A stretch of DNA of 64,000 bases from Magnetospirillum sp. XM-1. GTDB lineage: Bacteria; Pseudomonadota; Alphaproteobacteria; Rhodospirillales; Magnetospirillaceae. The DNA lies in the NCBI RefSeq assembly GCF_001511835.1, contig NZ_LN997848.1, positions 1,302,001 through 1,366,000 of the forward strand, in the 5' to 3' direction. This document shows, in pieces, positions 29,066 to 38,200 of the stretch (the stretch's first letter is position 1; each line of letters opens with the position of its first letter). The notes below the pieces were generated by a model that was not told the DNA's origin, made no database searches, and saw only the letters and a program-made list of their open reading frames with translations. A program made the position numbers and the translations under genes.

Positions 29066-30448
29066 ATGTTCGGCCGGCGCTCGGCTCCTCCCGACCCCAA
29101 GGCCCAGCCCGTCCGCGAGGCGGCGAAGCCCGCCGCGATTCCCGCCCCGGCGGCGGCGGCGCGGGGGGCCGAGATGGACCAGCGCCTGTCCGACATCAAG
29201 ATCGCCATCTTCAACGACCTGATCGATTCGGTGGACCCCACCGAGCTGGGCAATCTGGAGCCGGCCCAGGTCAGGGAGGAGATCTCGGACATCGTCGCCG
29301 AGATCATCTCCATGCGGAATCTGGTGATCTCGGCCGCCGAGCAGCAGGTGGTGATCAATGACATCTGCAACGACGTGCTGGGCCTGGGCCCGCTGGAGCC
29401 GCTGATCGCCCGCGACGACATCGCCGACATCATGGTCAACGGCGCCGACAAGGTCTACATCGAGACCGAGGGCCGCATCGAGCTCACCGACATCAAGTTC
29501 CGCGACAACGCCCAGCTGATGAACATCTGCCAGCGCATCGTCGCGGCGGTGGGCCGCCGTGTGGACGAATCCAGTCCCATCTGCGACGCCCGTCTGGCCG
29601 ACGGCTCGCGCGTCAACGTCATCGTGCCGCCCTTGGCCATCGACGGGCCGACGCTGACCATCCGCAAGTTCAAGCGCGAGAAGCTGACGCTGGAAAAGCT
29701 GGTGGAGTTCGGCTCGCTGTCCGCCCCGGCCGCCCGCGTGCTGCAGATCGCCTCGGCGGTCAGGTGCAACATCCTGATCTCGGGCGGCACGGGGTCGGGC
29801 AAGACCACGCTTCTCAACTGCATGACCCGCTACATCGACCAGACCGAGCGCATCGTCACCTGCGAGGACGCCGCCGAGCTGCAATTGCAGCAGCCCCACG
29901 TGGTGCGCCTGGAGACCCGCCCGCCCAACCTGGAAGGGGCCGGCGCCATCACCATGCGCGATCTGGTGAAGAACTGCCTGCGCATGCGGCCCGAGCGCAT
30001 CATCGTCGGCGAGGTGCGCGGGCCCGAGGCCTTCGACCTGCTCCAGGCCATGAACACCGGCCATGACGGCTCCATGGGCACCATCCACGCCAATACGCCC
30101 CGTGACGCCCTGTCGCGCGTCGAGAACATGGTGGCCATGGGCGGCTACAACCTGCCGGCCAAGGCGGTGCGCGAGCAGATCGCGTCGGCCGTCAACATCA
30201 TCGTCCAGGCGTCGCGCCTGCGCGATGGCTCGCGCAAGATCACCCATGTCACCGAGGTGGTGGGCATGGAGGGCGAGATCATCACCCTCCAGGACCTGTT
30301 CGTCTTCGAGTTCGAGGGCGAGGATTCCCGGGGGCGCATCCTGGGCCGCCACCGGCCCACCGGCCTGCGTCCCGCCTTCTGGGACCGCGCCCGCTACTAT
30401 GGCCTGGAACGCGATCTGGCCGAGGCGCTGGGAGAATCCCATGCTTGA
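29066..30448 (+). CDS. cpaF: Flp pilus motor ATPase CpaF (TadA)
   Basis: A 460-residue secretion ATPase of the type II/IV family that powers assembly and possibly retraction of the pilus. Walker A is [15 protein letters not shown] (about residues 238-252), the Asp box and Walker B-like region is [17 protein letters not shown], and the His box is [15 protein letters not shown]. The N-terminal part is Pro/Ala-rich and probably flexible. The 3' end overlaps tadB by 8 bp. Confidence 0.95.
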   Translation: MFGRRSAPPDPKAQPVREAAKPAAIPAPAAAARGAEMDQRLSDIKIAIFNDLIDSVDPTELGNLEPAQVREEISDIVAEIISMRNLVISAAEQQVVINDICNDVLGLGPLEPLIARDDIADIMVNGADKVYIETEGRIELTDIKFRDNAQLMNICQRIVAAVGRRVDESSPICDARLADGSRVNVIVPPLAIDGPTLTIRKFKREKLTLEKLVEFGSLSAPAARVLQIASAVRCNILISGGTGSGKTTLLNCMTRYIDQTERIVTCEDAAELQLQQPHVVRLETRPPNLEGAGAITMRDLVKNCLRMRPERIIVGEVRGPEAFDLLQAMNTGHDGSMGTIHANTPRDALSRVENMVAMGGYNLPAKAVREQIASAVNIIVQASRLRDGSRKITHVTEVVGMEGEIITLQDLFVFEFEGEDSRGRILGRHRPTGLRPAFWDRARYYGLERDLAEALGESHA

Positions 30449-31433
30449 CCTGCTCGCCCGCCTGCCGCCGGAAATCGCCGTGCTGGTGGCGGTGCTGCTG
30501 GTCGCCCTGGTGGTGCTGGGCTGGTCCATGGTGGCGCTGATCCATGGGCCCAGGGCCCGGCTGCAGCGCCGCCTCGCCGTGGTGGCGGGAGGACAGGCTC
30601 CGGCCCGGCGCGCGCTGGCGCGCGGACCCCAGCGCAAATCGGTGCAGGCCCGCCTGAAGGCGGTGGAAGGGGCGCGTCAGCGGCGCTTCGGCTATCGCCT
30701 GCGCGAGCAGCTGATGCAGGCGGGCTGGCGGATCGAGGTCTGGCACTATCTTGCCGGTTCCGCCGCCCTGTTCCTCCTGGTGCTGGCGGTGGGCGAGGCC
30801 TCGGGCCTGGCCCTGATCTGGGGGCTGCCGGCCGCCCTGTGCCTAGGGATCGGCGCGCCCAAGCTGGTTCTCGGCGTGGCGGCGGGCAAGCGGCTCAAGG
30901 CCTTCGTCGCCCAGTTCGCCGACGCGCTCGACGTGGTGGTGCGCGGCATCCGCTCGGGCCTGCCCTTGGGCGAATGCATCGCCATCATCGGCCGCGAGAT
31001 GCCCGACCCCGTCGGCGCCGAGTTTCGCCAGATCACCGAGGGCACCCGCATCGGGCTGACCCTGCACGAGGCCATGACCCGGGCGGTGGAGCGCATGCCC
31101 ATGGCCGAGATGCGCTATTTCGCCATCGTGCTGGCCATCCAGCAGCAGACCGGCGGCAATCTGGCCGAGACCCTGGCCAAGCTGTCCGAGGTGCTGCGCG
31201 CTAGGAAGCGCATGCGCGACAAGGTCCAGTCCTATGCCGCCGAGGCCCGCGCCTCGGCCGCCATCATCGGCTCGCTGCCCCTGCTGGTGGTGACCATCCT
31301 GGCCCTGGTGGCGCCGCAATATATCGGCCTGCTGTTCACCACCGAACTGGGCAACATCCTGCTGGCCATCGGATTGCTGACCCAGGGGATCGGGGTGCTG
31401 GTGATGCGCAACATGATCAATTTCGACATCTGA
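30441..31433 (+). CDS. tadB: Flp pilus inner-membrane platform protein TadB
   Basis: A 330-residue polytopic protein with a T2SS F-domain (about residues 155-280: FADALDVVVRGIRSGLPLGECI, QQQTGGNLAETLAKLSEVLRARKRM). Hydrophobic segments lie near the N-terminus, around residues 95-135, and at the C-terminus. With TadC it forms the inner-membrane platform that couples CpaF to pilin polymerisation. The start lies inside cpaF (8-bp overlap). Confidence 0.92.
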   Translation: MLDLLARLPPEIAVLVAVLLVALVVLGWSMVALIHGPRARLQRRLAVVAGGQAPARRALARGPQRKSVQARLKAVEGARQRRFGYRLREQLMQAGWRIEVWHYLAGSAALFLLVLAVGEASGLALIWGLPAALCLGIGAPKLVLGVAAGKRLKAFVAQFADALDVVVRGIRSGLPLGECIAIIGREMPDPVGAEFRQITEGTRIGLTLHEAMTRAVERMPMAEMRYFAIVLAIQQQTGGNLAETLAKLSEVLRARKRMRDKVQSYAAEARASAAIIGSLPLLVVTILALVAPQYIGLLFTTELGNILLAIGLLTQGIGVLVMRNMINFDI

Positions 31434-31450
31434 GGGGAGGGACGAAGATC

Positions 31451-32410
31451 ATGCTCTCCACCCTCATCATGGTCATGGCGGCGCTGGCGGCGGCGGCTTC
31501 GGTCCTGGCCGTCGCCCTGCCGCTGATGGCCCGCGACCGCCGGGCGAGCCGCATCAAGGCGGTGTCGTCGCGCCGCCGCGAACTGTCCGAGCGCCAAAAG
31601 GCCGAGCTGGACCAAGCCCGCGCCCCGGGACGGCGGCGCGGCCAGCGGCCCCAGCGCCGCGTCGCCCTGATGCGGGCCGTCATCGACCGGTTGAAGCTGC
31701 AGGACGTGCTGGAGGCCAGGGCGCTGAAGGCCAAGCTGGCCAGCGCCGGCTGGCGCGGCCAGGCGGCGCCGCTCACCTTCATCTTCGCCCGGGTGGCGCT
31801 GCCGGTGCTGCTGCTGGTCCTCGGCCTGATCTACGCCACCACCTTGTTCGACGAGCAGCCGCTGGTGGTCCGCGTCCTGATCCTGGCGGTGGCCATGGGC
31901 ATCGGCGCCCTGCTGCCCGACATCTGGCTGACCAACGCGGTGCAGAAGCGGCAGTTGGCGCTAAGCCGCGCCTTTCCCGACGCGCTCGACCTCATCGTCA
32001 TCTGCGTCGACGCCGGATTGTCGGTGGAGACGGCGCTGGGCCGCGTCACCGAGGAGATGATGAACGGCGCGCCCGAGATGGCCGAGGAGATCGGGCTTAC
32101 CGCCGCCGAACTGGCCTTCCTGGCCGACCGCCGCCAGGCCTGGGAGAATTTCGCCGAGCGCACCGGCCTTCCTCAGGTCAAGTCGCTGGCCACCGCCCTG
32201 ATCCAGTCCGAGAAGTACGGCACGCCGGTGGCCCAGGCGCTGAAGGTCATCGCCCAGGAAAACCGCGAGGGCCGCATGGCCGCCGCCGAGAAGAAGGCCG
32301 CCGCCCTGCCGGCCAAGCTGACCGTGCCGATGATCGTCTTCTTCCTGCCGGTGCTGTTCCTGATCATCGCCGGCCCGGCGGCGATCCAGGTCTCGGGGAT
32401 GATGAAGTGA
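31451..32410 (+). CDS. tadC: Flp pilus inner-membrane platform protein TadC
   Basis: A 319-residue paralogue of TadB. It has an N-terminal membrane segment, a basic Arg-rich linker, two central hydrophobic segments, then the F-domain (FPDALDLIVICVDAGLSVETAL, SLATALIQSEKYGTPVAQALKVIAQENREGRM) and a C-terminal membrane pair. The family acts as a dimer partner of TadB. It ends the first pilus operon: three family-A repeat units follow and the next gene is on the opposite strand. Confidence 0.92.
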   Translation: MLSTLIMVMAALAAAASVLAVALPLMARDRRASRIKAVSSRRRELSERQKAELDQARAPGRRRGQRPQRRVALMRAVIDRLKLQDVLEARALKAKLASAGWRGQAAPLTFIFARVALPVLLLVLGLIYATTLFDEQPLVVRVLILAVAMGIGALLPDIWLTNAVQKRQLALSRAFPDALDLIVICVDAGLSVETALGRVTEEMMNGAPEMAEEIGLTAAELAFLADRRQAWENFAERTGLPQVKSLATALIQSEKYGTPVAQALKVIAQENREGRMAAAEKKAAALPAKLTVPMIVFFLPVLFLIIAGPAAIQVSGMMK

Positions 32411-32411
32411 T

Positions 32412-32518
32412 GCGGGCGGGACGCCCGCGCTCCGTGATGCGATGATCGGAGCGCGGGCGTCCCGCCCGCTTTGCGTCCTACCGCCGCGCCGAGATTGGAG
32501 CGCGGGCGTCCCGCCCGC
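32412..32518. repeat. REP-like repeat family A, cluster 2 (three units)
   Basis: 22-bp units at 32412-32433, 32448-32469 and 32497-32518; the first is inverted relative to the other two. The cluster fills the space between the convergent tadC and tadD-like genes. Confidence 0.88.
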
Positions 32519-32527
32519 CGGAAACCC

Positions 32528-33280
32528 TTACCGCCGTGCCGCGGCCGCCAGGGCGCGCAGCGTGTCGGCGTTGACCTTGGCCTGTTCCGGCGACAGGTCG
32601 CGGCGCGCCATGCGCTCGGCCTCGCCTCCCTCGCCCTTCAAGGCCAGCAGCAAGGCGAGGTTCTGGCGCACCTGGGCGGTGGCGGCGGGCAAATCGGCGG
32701 CCCGCGTCAGTGTCGCCAGCCCGGCGTCCAGCTGGCCAGCCAGGGCCTGGGACAGCCCCAGATTGTTCAGCACGGCGGCGTTGTCGGGGGTGATCTCCAG
32801 GGCGCGGGCATAGGCCGCCTGGGCCTCGGCGGCGCGGCCCTGGGAATCCAGCGCCACGCCCAGGGTGGAGTGGACCTCCCAATTGCCGGGCGCCAAGCCC
32901 CGCGCCTCCTCCAGCACCTTGACGCAGAGCGCGGCGCGGTCGGCGGCGAGATAGTCCTTGCCCAGTTCCAGCAGGGCTTCGGCATCGCGGCCCAGGCGGG
33001 CCAGATGGGCCTGCATCAGGTCGGCCGCCGCCTGGCCCTGGCCGGAATAGCGCAGGTTGCGGGCCAGCCCGATGGCCAGGCCGGTGTCGTCGGGGCGGCG
33101 CTGGTACAAGGTGGAGAAATGCTGGACGGCGCCCCGATAGTCGCGCCCGGCCTCGGCCGCCAGGGCCGAGGCGCGCAACGAAGGCTCCACCGCCGAGGAC
33201 AGCCCGTTGTCGCTGCCGCCGGTCGCCGCGCAGGCGGCCAGCATCAGGGCGAAGGGCAGGGCGGCAAGGCGGCTGGTCAT
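32528..33280 (-). CDS. tadD: TPR lipoprotein, TadD-like
   Basis: A 250-residue lipoprotein with lipobox LAAC and about five tetratricopeptide repeats, for example WEVHSTLGVALDSQGRAAEAQAAYARAL and [25 protein letters not shown]. TadD-type TPR lipoproteins support pilus biogenesis. The assignment rests on the fold plus location within the tad region, so it could be another TPR lipoprotein. It is the only gene of the region on the minus strand and is divergent from the second pilus operon, with 126 bp between the starts. Confidence 0.8.
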   Translation of the reverse strand: MTSRLAALPFALMLAACAATGGSDNGLSSAVEPSLRASALAAEAGRDYRGAVQHFSTLYQRRPDDTGLAIGLARNLRYSGQGQAAADLMQAHLARLGRDAEALLELGKDYLAADRAALCVKVLEEARGLAPGNWEVHSTLGVALDSQGRAAEAQAAYARALEITPDNAAVLNNLGLSQALAGQLDAGLATLTRAADLPAATAQVRQNLALLLALKGEGGEAERMARRDLSPEQAKVNADTLRALAAAARR

Positions 33281-33406
33281 GTCGGGGACTCCGAAGGCGC
33301 GAGGGGTTGTCATCCATAGTCATACGCCTTTGTGAAGCCTACCACTGTGGCCGGTTTCATTCATGTCTAGGATCAAAGGCGTCACCACGTGCGATCGAGG
33401 TTCGCC

Positions 33407-33874
33407 ATGACGTCCCGCTTCCGCCTGTTCCTGCTGCTCGCCGGTCTGATCTCGGCCTCTCCCTCGGCGGGATCGGCGGCGGAGATGCTGGAAGTGCCGC
33501 TGGGCGGCGCGATGCTGCTGCCCATGCGGGGTCTGGCCCGTTCGGTGGTGGTGGGCAACCCCGCCATCGCCGACGTCACCGTCGACGGCCCCGGCTCCAT
33601 CACGGTGTTCGGCAAGGCGCCGGGCGGCACCACCCTGGCGGTGCTCGATTCCGGCGGCGGCGTGCTGGTCCGGCGTCAGGTGGTGGTTCTGGCCGGCGGC
33701 GACACTTCGGTGACGCTGCGCTACGGCACCGGCAAGACTTGGGTGCCGGGCGGGGCGACCGCCATCGTCGATTGCGGCCTCAACGCCTGCGCCCCGGCCA
33801 ACGCCCTGTCGGGCGAGAGCCCGTACAAGGCAAAGGCCGCCGTTGTCGCCGCGCCGCAAGTTTCGCCGCAATAA
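33407..33874 (+). CDS. Pilus-formation N-domain protein (short CpaC-like)
   Basis: A 155-residue exported protein. After a signal peptide (cleavage near GSA|AEMLE) it has one domain resembling the N-terminal pilus-formation domain of CpaC: VPLGGAMLLPMRGLARSVVVGNPAIADVTV, then GKAPGGTTLAVLDSGGGVLVRRQVVVL. There is no secretin domain. A short tail has CGLNAC, a possible disulfide. GAGG lies 7 nt before the ATG at 33407. It heads the tadE-tadF-tadG operon. Inferred: a periplasmic accessory of the secretin or peptidoglycan-side collar. Confidence 0.8.
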   Translation: MTSRFRLFLLLAGLISASPSAGSAAEMLEVPLGGAMLLPMRGLARSVVVGNPAIADVTVDGPGSITVFGKAPGGTTLAVLDSGGGVLVRRQVVVLAGGDTSVTLRYGTGKTWVPGGATAIVDCGLNACAPANALSGESPYKAKAAVVAAPQVSPQ

Positions 33875-33959
33875 TCATCCCGCCATTGTGAGGCGCGCCA
33901 CGGAAATGAGGCGGCGCATCATGTCATGATATCCGCCGGATAGTTCCACAGGCGATGTC

Positions 33960-34487
33960 ATGTTCAGGAAAACGCTTCATCGGATCGGCAATCTTCGGCG
34001 GGACCAGCGCGGATCGGTCATGCTGGAATATTCCGTTCTGCTGTTGCCGGCCCTGATGATTCTGTTCGGCATCTTCGAGATGGGGCTGGTCCTGCTCGAG
34101 ACCTCGGTGGTCGAGGGCGCCACCCGCGACGCGGCGCGGCGTTTGCGCACCGGCCAGGCCCAGACCAGCGGCGATCCCGCCGGCGCCTTCCGCCAGGCGT
34201 TCTGCGCCTCGCTGTTCAGCCTGTACAAGTGCAGCTCCTTCACCTTCGACGTGCGCAGCTTCCCGGATTTCACCGCCATCACCTTGCCGGCGCCGCAATT
34301 CGACGCCCAGGGCAACGTGGCCAACGCCCAGTTCACCCCGGGCGGGGCGGGGACCATCATGACGGTGCGGGTGATCTACCGCCACGTCTTCGCCACGCCC
34401 TTGATCGGCACGCTGATGGGGGCGGGAACCGGCAACACCCTGCCGGTGACCGCGACCGCGGTGTTCAAGTCGGAGCCCTATTCATGA
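33960..34487 (+). CDS. tadE: TadE-like pseudopilin
   Basis: A 175-residue minor pilin-like protein. The basic leader ends DQRG and is followed by SVMLEYSVLLLPALMILFGIFEMG, a TadE prepilin motif with Glu at +5 and Tyr at +6. The remainder is periplasmic with two cysteines (FCAS, KCSS). CpaA is the likely processing enzyme. The stop codon overlaps the start of the next gene (ATGA). Confidence 0.88.
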   Translation: MFRKTLHRIGNLRRDQRGSVMLEYSVLLLPALMILFGIFEMGLVLLETSVVEGATRDAARRLRTGQAQTSGDPAGAFRQAFCASLFSLYKCSSFTFDVRSFPDFTAITLPAPQFDAQGNVANAQFTPGGAGTIMTVRVIYRHVFATPLIGTLMGAGTGNTLPVTATAVFKSEPYS

Positions 34488-35023
34488 GCCCCGCGACGCT
34501 GAGGCGCCTGATCGGCGACAAGCGGGGCGTGGCGGCGGTGGAATTCGCCCTGACCCTGCCCATCATGATCACCGCCCTGCTGGGCACGGTGGAGATCACC
34601 AATCTGGTCAAGAGCTACGGCAAGACGGTGTCGGCGGCCCAGACGGTGGCCGATCTCACCGCCCAGTCCTCGTCGCTGACCTCGACCCAGATGGATTCCA
34701 TCCGCACCGCCGCCCAGCGGGTGCTCGATCCCCTGGTCAGCAATGCCGGCAATCTCGGCCTGGACGTGGTCAGCGTCGGCTTCGACGCCGCCGGCACTCC
34801 CAGCCAGTTGTGGCGCTACCAGTGGGGGGCGGTGTCGGGCGCGCCGTCGCTGGCCGGGGCCAAGGGCCTGGGCGCGGCGGGAGAAAGCGTGATCATGGTC
34901 CGCCTCTCCTATGTCTGCGTGCCGGTGCTCCACCATCTGGTGCCCAGCAAGACCTTCACCGAGATGTCCTATACGCGCCCCCGCCTGGTGCGCAAGATCG
35001 CCTTGAACGGCGTGGGAGGCTAG
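34484..35023 (+). CDS. tadF: TadF-like pseudopilin
   Basis: A 179-residue pseudopilin with the leader ending DKRG before VAAVEFALTLPIMITALLGTVE, the TadE/F motif (Glu +5, Phe +6). The C-terminal domain is soluble, with a single cysteine (YVCVPV). It is coupled to the preceding tadE-like gene and precedes tadG by 2 bp. Assignment as TadF rather than a second TadE is by order in the operon. Confidence 0.85.
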   Translation: MSPATLRRLIGDKRGVAAVEFALTLPIMITALLGTVEITNLVKSYGKTVSAAQTVADLTAQSSSLTSTQMDSIRTAAQRVLDPLVSNAGNLGLDVVSVGFDAAGTPSQLWRYQWGAVSGAPSLAGAKGLGAAGESVIMVRLSYVCVPVLHHLVPSKTFTEMSYTRPRLVRKIALNGVGG

Positions 35024-35025
35024 CC

Positions 35026-36420
35026 ATGCTCCGATCCCTTCTCGCCCGTCTGGCGCAAGCCCGCGACGGCAACATGGTGATCATGCTGGCCATCGGCCTG
35101 CTGCCCATCGTCGCCACCATCGGATTGGGGGTGGACGTGGCCCGCGCCTATGCGGTGCGAAGCCGCATGGCGGCCGCGCTGGACGCCGCCGCCCTGGCGG
35201 TGGGATCAAGCTCGGGCACCGACGCCCAGTTGTCGGCCGTGGCGCAGAAATTCTTCGACGCCAATTATCCCCCCGGCATCCTGGGGGCCCACCCTTCCGT
35301 CTCGGTCAAGGTGACCGGCGACGTCATCTCGGCCAGCGCCTCGGCGGTGGTCTCCACCGTCTTCATGAAGGTGGTGGGGGTGAACGAGGTGCCCATCGGG
35401 GTCGACAGCACCGTCAACCGCCAGATCGCCGGGCTGGAACTGGCCATGGTGCTGGACAACACCGGCTCCATGACCACCAACAACAACATCCAGGCGGTAC
35501 GCGACGCCGCCAACCAGCTGACCGACATCCTGTTCGGCACGGCGACGGTGCATCCCTACCTGAAGATCGCCCTGGTGCCCTATTCGGTGGCGGTCAATCC
35601 CGGTTCGGTGGCCCCCAGCCTGATCACCACCGGCGACACCTACGCCCCCAGCAACGTGCTGGGCTGGAAGGGCTGCGTGGTGGAGCGGGCGGGCGCCAAC
35701 GCCATGGGCGACACCACGGCGGCGGTGGCGCCCTGGACCCGCTACAACTGGCTGCCGGCCATCGACAATTACTACGACGTCACCAAGGCCTCGACCGTCT
35801 ACGCCAACCCCTCCAACGGCAACGGCTCCACCGGCCCCAACGTGGGCTGCCCGACGCCGATCACGCCGCTCACCAATGTGAAGGCGACGCTCACCGCCGC
35901 CATCAACGCCCAGGAGGCGTGGAGCCGGGGCGGTACGCTGTCGGACGTGGGCATGGCCTGGGGCCTGCGCGTGCTGTCGCCCGAGCCGCCCTTCACCGAG
36001 GGGCTGCCCTGGGGCACGCCCAAATGGAGCAAGGCGGTGATCCTGATGACCGACGGCGACAACCAGTTCTACAAGCTGACCAGCAATACCGGCGTCAACA
36101 AGGTCAACAACGCGGTCAATTCCGATTACAGCGCCTATGGCCGCCTGGACGAACTGGGCCGCATCGGCACCACCAACGCCACCACCGCCAAGACCACCAT
36201 CAACAACCGCCTGACCTCGGTGTGCAACGCCATGAAGGCCAAGAACATCATCGTCTACACGGTGACCTTCACATCGGGCATCAACCAGGCCACCAAGGAC
36301 ATCTACAAGACCTGCGCCACCGACCCGTCCAAGTACTTCGATTCACCCTCCCAGGACGAACTGAAGAGCGCCTTTCGCGCCATCGCCACCAGCCTCAGCA
36401 ATCTTCGGGTCAGCCAGTAG
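35026..36420 (+). CDS. tadG: TadG-like protein with von Willebrand factor A domain
   Basis: A 464-residue protein. The N-terminal membrane segment (NMVIMLAIGLLPIVATIGLGVDVARA) is of TadG type (Flp pilus-assembly TadE/G-like). A long VWA domain starts at LAMVLDNTGSM (about residue 142), a DxTxS MIDAS variant, and continues to MTDGDNQFY and the end. Asn/Thr-rich loops suggest surface exposure. VWA proteins of tad loci are believed to act at the pilus base or tip in adhesion. It is the last gene of the operon and is followed at once by a family-A repeat. Confidence 0.87.
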   Translation: MLRSLLARLAQARDGNMVIMLAIGLLPIVATIGLGVDVARAYAVRSRMAAALDAAALAVGSSSGTDAQLSAVAQKFFDANYPPGILGAHPSVSVKVTGDVISASASAVVSTVFMKVVGVNEVPIGVDSTVNRQIAGLELAMVLDNTGSMTTNNNIQAVRDAANQLTDILFGTATVHPYLKIALVPYSVAVNPGSVAPSLITTGDTYAPSNVLGWKGCVVERAGANAMGDTTAAVAPWTRYNWLPAIDNYYDVTKASTVYANPSNGNGSTGPNVGCPTPITPLTNVKATLTAAINAQEAWSRGGTLSDVGMAWGLRVLSPEPPFTEGLPWGTPKWSKAVILMTDGDNQFYKLTSNTGVNKVNNAVNSDYSAYGRLDELGRIGTTNATTAKTTINNRLTSVCNAMKAKNIIVYTVTFTSGINQATKDIYKTCATDPSKYFDSPSQDELKSAFRAIATSLSNLRVSQ

Positions 36421-36483
36421 GCGGGCAGGATGCCCGCGCTCCAAGGAAGGCGGACCGTATTGGAGCGCGGCCGTCCCGGCCGC
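36421..36483. repeat. REP-like repeat family A, cluster 3 (two units)
   Basis: Inverted 22-bp units at 36421-36442 and 36462-36483, beginning one base after the tadG stop codon. Confidence 0.85.
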
Positions 36484-36523
36484 TTCCGAAAGGTGCAAAA
36501 ATCCTAGGGGTAGGCGTTGTCGC

Positions 36524-36538
36524 TGAGACTGAGTCGCA
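36524..36538. promoter_or_regulatory. 15-bp dyad upstream of the iron permease gene
   Basis: TGAGACTGAGTCGCA pairs 12 of 15 positions with its own complement. It shares 11 of 15 bases with the dyad at 39313-39327 in front of the binding-protein gene. Candidate site for a Fur/Irr-type iron regulator. Confidence 0.45.
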
Positions 36539-36541
36539 CTA

Positions 36542-38200
36542 ATGTGTGGCGTCATGTCCGCGTCGATGCCCGCCGTCCCGTCCGCCAAAGCGCTTTCCGC
36601 CCGCCCGCCCGGCGCGGGCTGGGTGGTGCTGGCCATGGGGCTGGCGGCGCTGGTCGCCCTGCCGGTGGTGGTGGTCGCCGCCAATCTGGCGGCGCCGACC
36701 GAAGGGGTGTGGAGCCATCTGGCCGAGACGGTGCTGGGCTCTTATGTCGCCAATTCCCTGTGGCTGATGCTGGGCGTCGGCATCGGCGTCGGCATCGGCG
36801 GCGTGGGCACCGCCTGGCTGGTCACCATGTGCCGCTTTCCGGCCAGCCGCCATCTGGAATGGGCGCTGCTGCTGCCCATGGCCATGCCGGCCTATGTGGT
36901 CGCCTATACCTATACCGGAATGCTCGATTACGCCGGGCCGGTGCAGTCGTCCTTGCGCGCCCTGTTCGGCTGGAAGAGCGCCCGGGATTACTGGTTCCCC
37001 GAGGTGCGCTCGCTGGGCGGCGCGATCTGGGTGATGAGCATGGTGCTCTACCCCTATGTCTACATGATGGCGCGGGCCGCCTTTCTGGAGCAGTCGGTCT
37101 GCGTGCTGGAGGCGGCGCGCACGCTGGGGCGCTCGCCCTGGCGGGCCTTCGTCCAGGTGGCGCTGCCGCTGGCCCGCCCGGCGGTGGTGGCCGGCGTCGC
37201 CCTGGCCCTGATGGAGACGCTGAACGATTTCGGCACCGTCCACTACTTCGCCGTGGACACCTTCACCACCGGCATCTACCGCACCTGGCTGGGACTGGGC
37301 CAGCCGGCGGCGGCGGCGCAGCTGGGCGCGGTGCTGATGCTGTTCGTGCTTTCGCTGGTGCTGGCCGAGCGCATGTCGCGGGGTGCTGCGCGTTTCCACC
37401 ACACCACCGGGCGCTACCGCCGTCTGCCCCAGCTGGAGCTGAGGGGGGCTAAGGCCCTGGCGGCGCTGGCGTTCAGCACCATGCCGCTGGTCCTGGGCTT
37501 CCTGATGCCCGGCGTCATGCTGGCCGCCTGGGTGGTGCAGGACGGTGCCCTGTCCGGGCTGGGCGAGCTGGCCGGCAACAGCCTGATCCTGGCGGGCATG
37601 GCGGGGGCGGCGGCCGTGGCGGTGGCCCTGCCGCTGGCCTATGCCCAGCGGCTGCGCCCCACCCCCCTGGTCAAGGGATGCGTGCGGCTGGCCTCGCTGG
37701 GCTATGCGGTGCCCGGCTCGGTCATCGCCGTGGGCATCATGGTGCCGCTCGCCGCGCTGGACCGCCTGCTGGGCGGATTGTTCCTGACCGGCACGGTGGT
37801 GGCGCTGACCTACGCCTATCTGGTGCGCTTCCTGGCGGTGTCGGTCAACGCGGTGGAATCCAGCCTGGGCAAGATCACGCCATCCATGGAGGCCGCCGCC
37901 CGGACGCTCGGCGCCGGGCTGGGCAAGACTCTGCGCCGCGTCCACATCCCCATGATGCGCACCAGCCTGTTGTCGGCGGCGCTGCTGGTCTTCGTCGACG
38001 TGATGAAGGAGCTGCCGGCCACCCTGCTGATGCGGCCCTTCAATTTCGACACCCTGGCGACCCGGACCTTCACCCTGGCCTCCGACGAGCGCCTCGCCGA
38101 CGCGGCGGCGCCCGCTTTGGCCATCGTGGCGGCCGGGCTGCTGCCGGTGATGCTGCTGAGCCGGGCCATCGCCCGTTCCCGACCCGGAGAAGAGGAATGA
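36542..38200 (+). CDS. Ferric iron ABC transporter, fused permease (FbpB-type)
   Basis: A 552-residue inner-membrane permease with about 12 hydrophobic segments in two homologous halves. Each half carries an ABC permease EAA loop: LEAARTLGRSPWRAFVQVALPLARPAVVAG (about residue 190) and MEAAARTLGAGLGKTLRRVHIPMMRTSLL (about residue 450). The double-permease design is typical of FbpB/SfuB/AfuB iron transporters. The start is uncertain: ATG 36542 lies only 3 bp after a possible operator, and ATG 36554 (MSASMP) is an alternative. It overlaps the ATPase gene by 4 bp. Confidence 0.88.
   Translation: MCGVMSASMPAVPSAKALSARPPGAGWVVLAMGLAALVALPVVVVAANLAAPTEGVWSHLAETVLGSYVANSLWLMLGVGIGVGIGGVGTAWLVTMCRFPASRHLEWALLLPMAMPAYVVAYTYTGMLDYAGPVQSSLRALFGWKSARDYWFPEVRSLGGAIWVMSMVLYPYVYMMARAAFLEQSVCVLEAARTLGRSPWRAFVQVALPLARPAVVAGVALALMETLNDFGTVHYFAVDTFTTGIYRTWLGLGQPAAAAQLGAVLMLFVLSLVLAERMSRGAARFHHTTGRYRRLPQLELRGAKALAALAFSTMPLVLGFLMPGVMLAAWVVQDGALSGLGELAGNSLILAGMAGAAAVAVALPLAYAQRLRPTPLVKGCVRLASLGYAVPGSVIAVGIMVPLAALDRLLGGLFLTGTVVALTYAYLVRFLAVSVNAVESSLGKITPSMEAAARTLGAGLGKTLRRVHIPMMRTSLLSAALLVFVDVMKELPATLLMRPFNFDTLATRTFTLASDERLADAAAPALAIVAAGLLPVMLLSRAIARSRPGEEE

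Noticed and set aside
27056..30637. Long open frame (1193 codons) antisense to cpaD-cpaF
   Set aside because: Antisense shadow of clear tad genes; no domain and the composition is typical of reversed GC-rich coding sequence.
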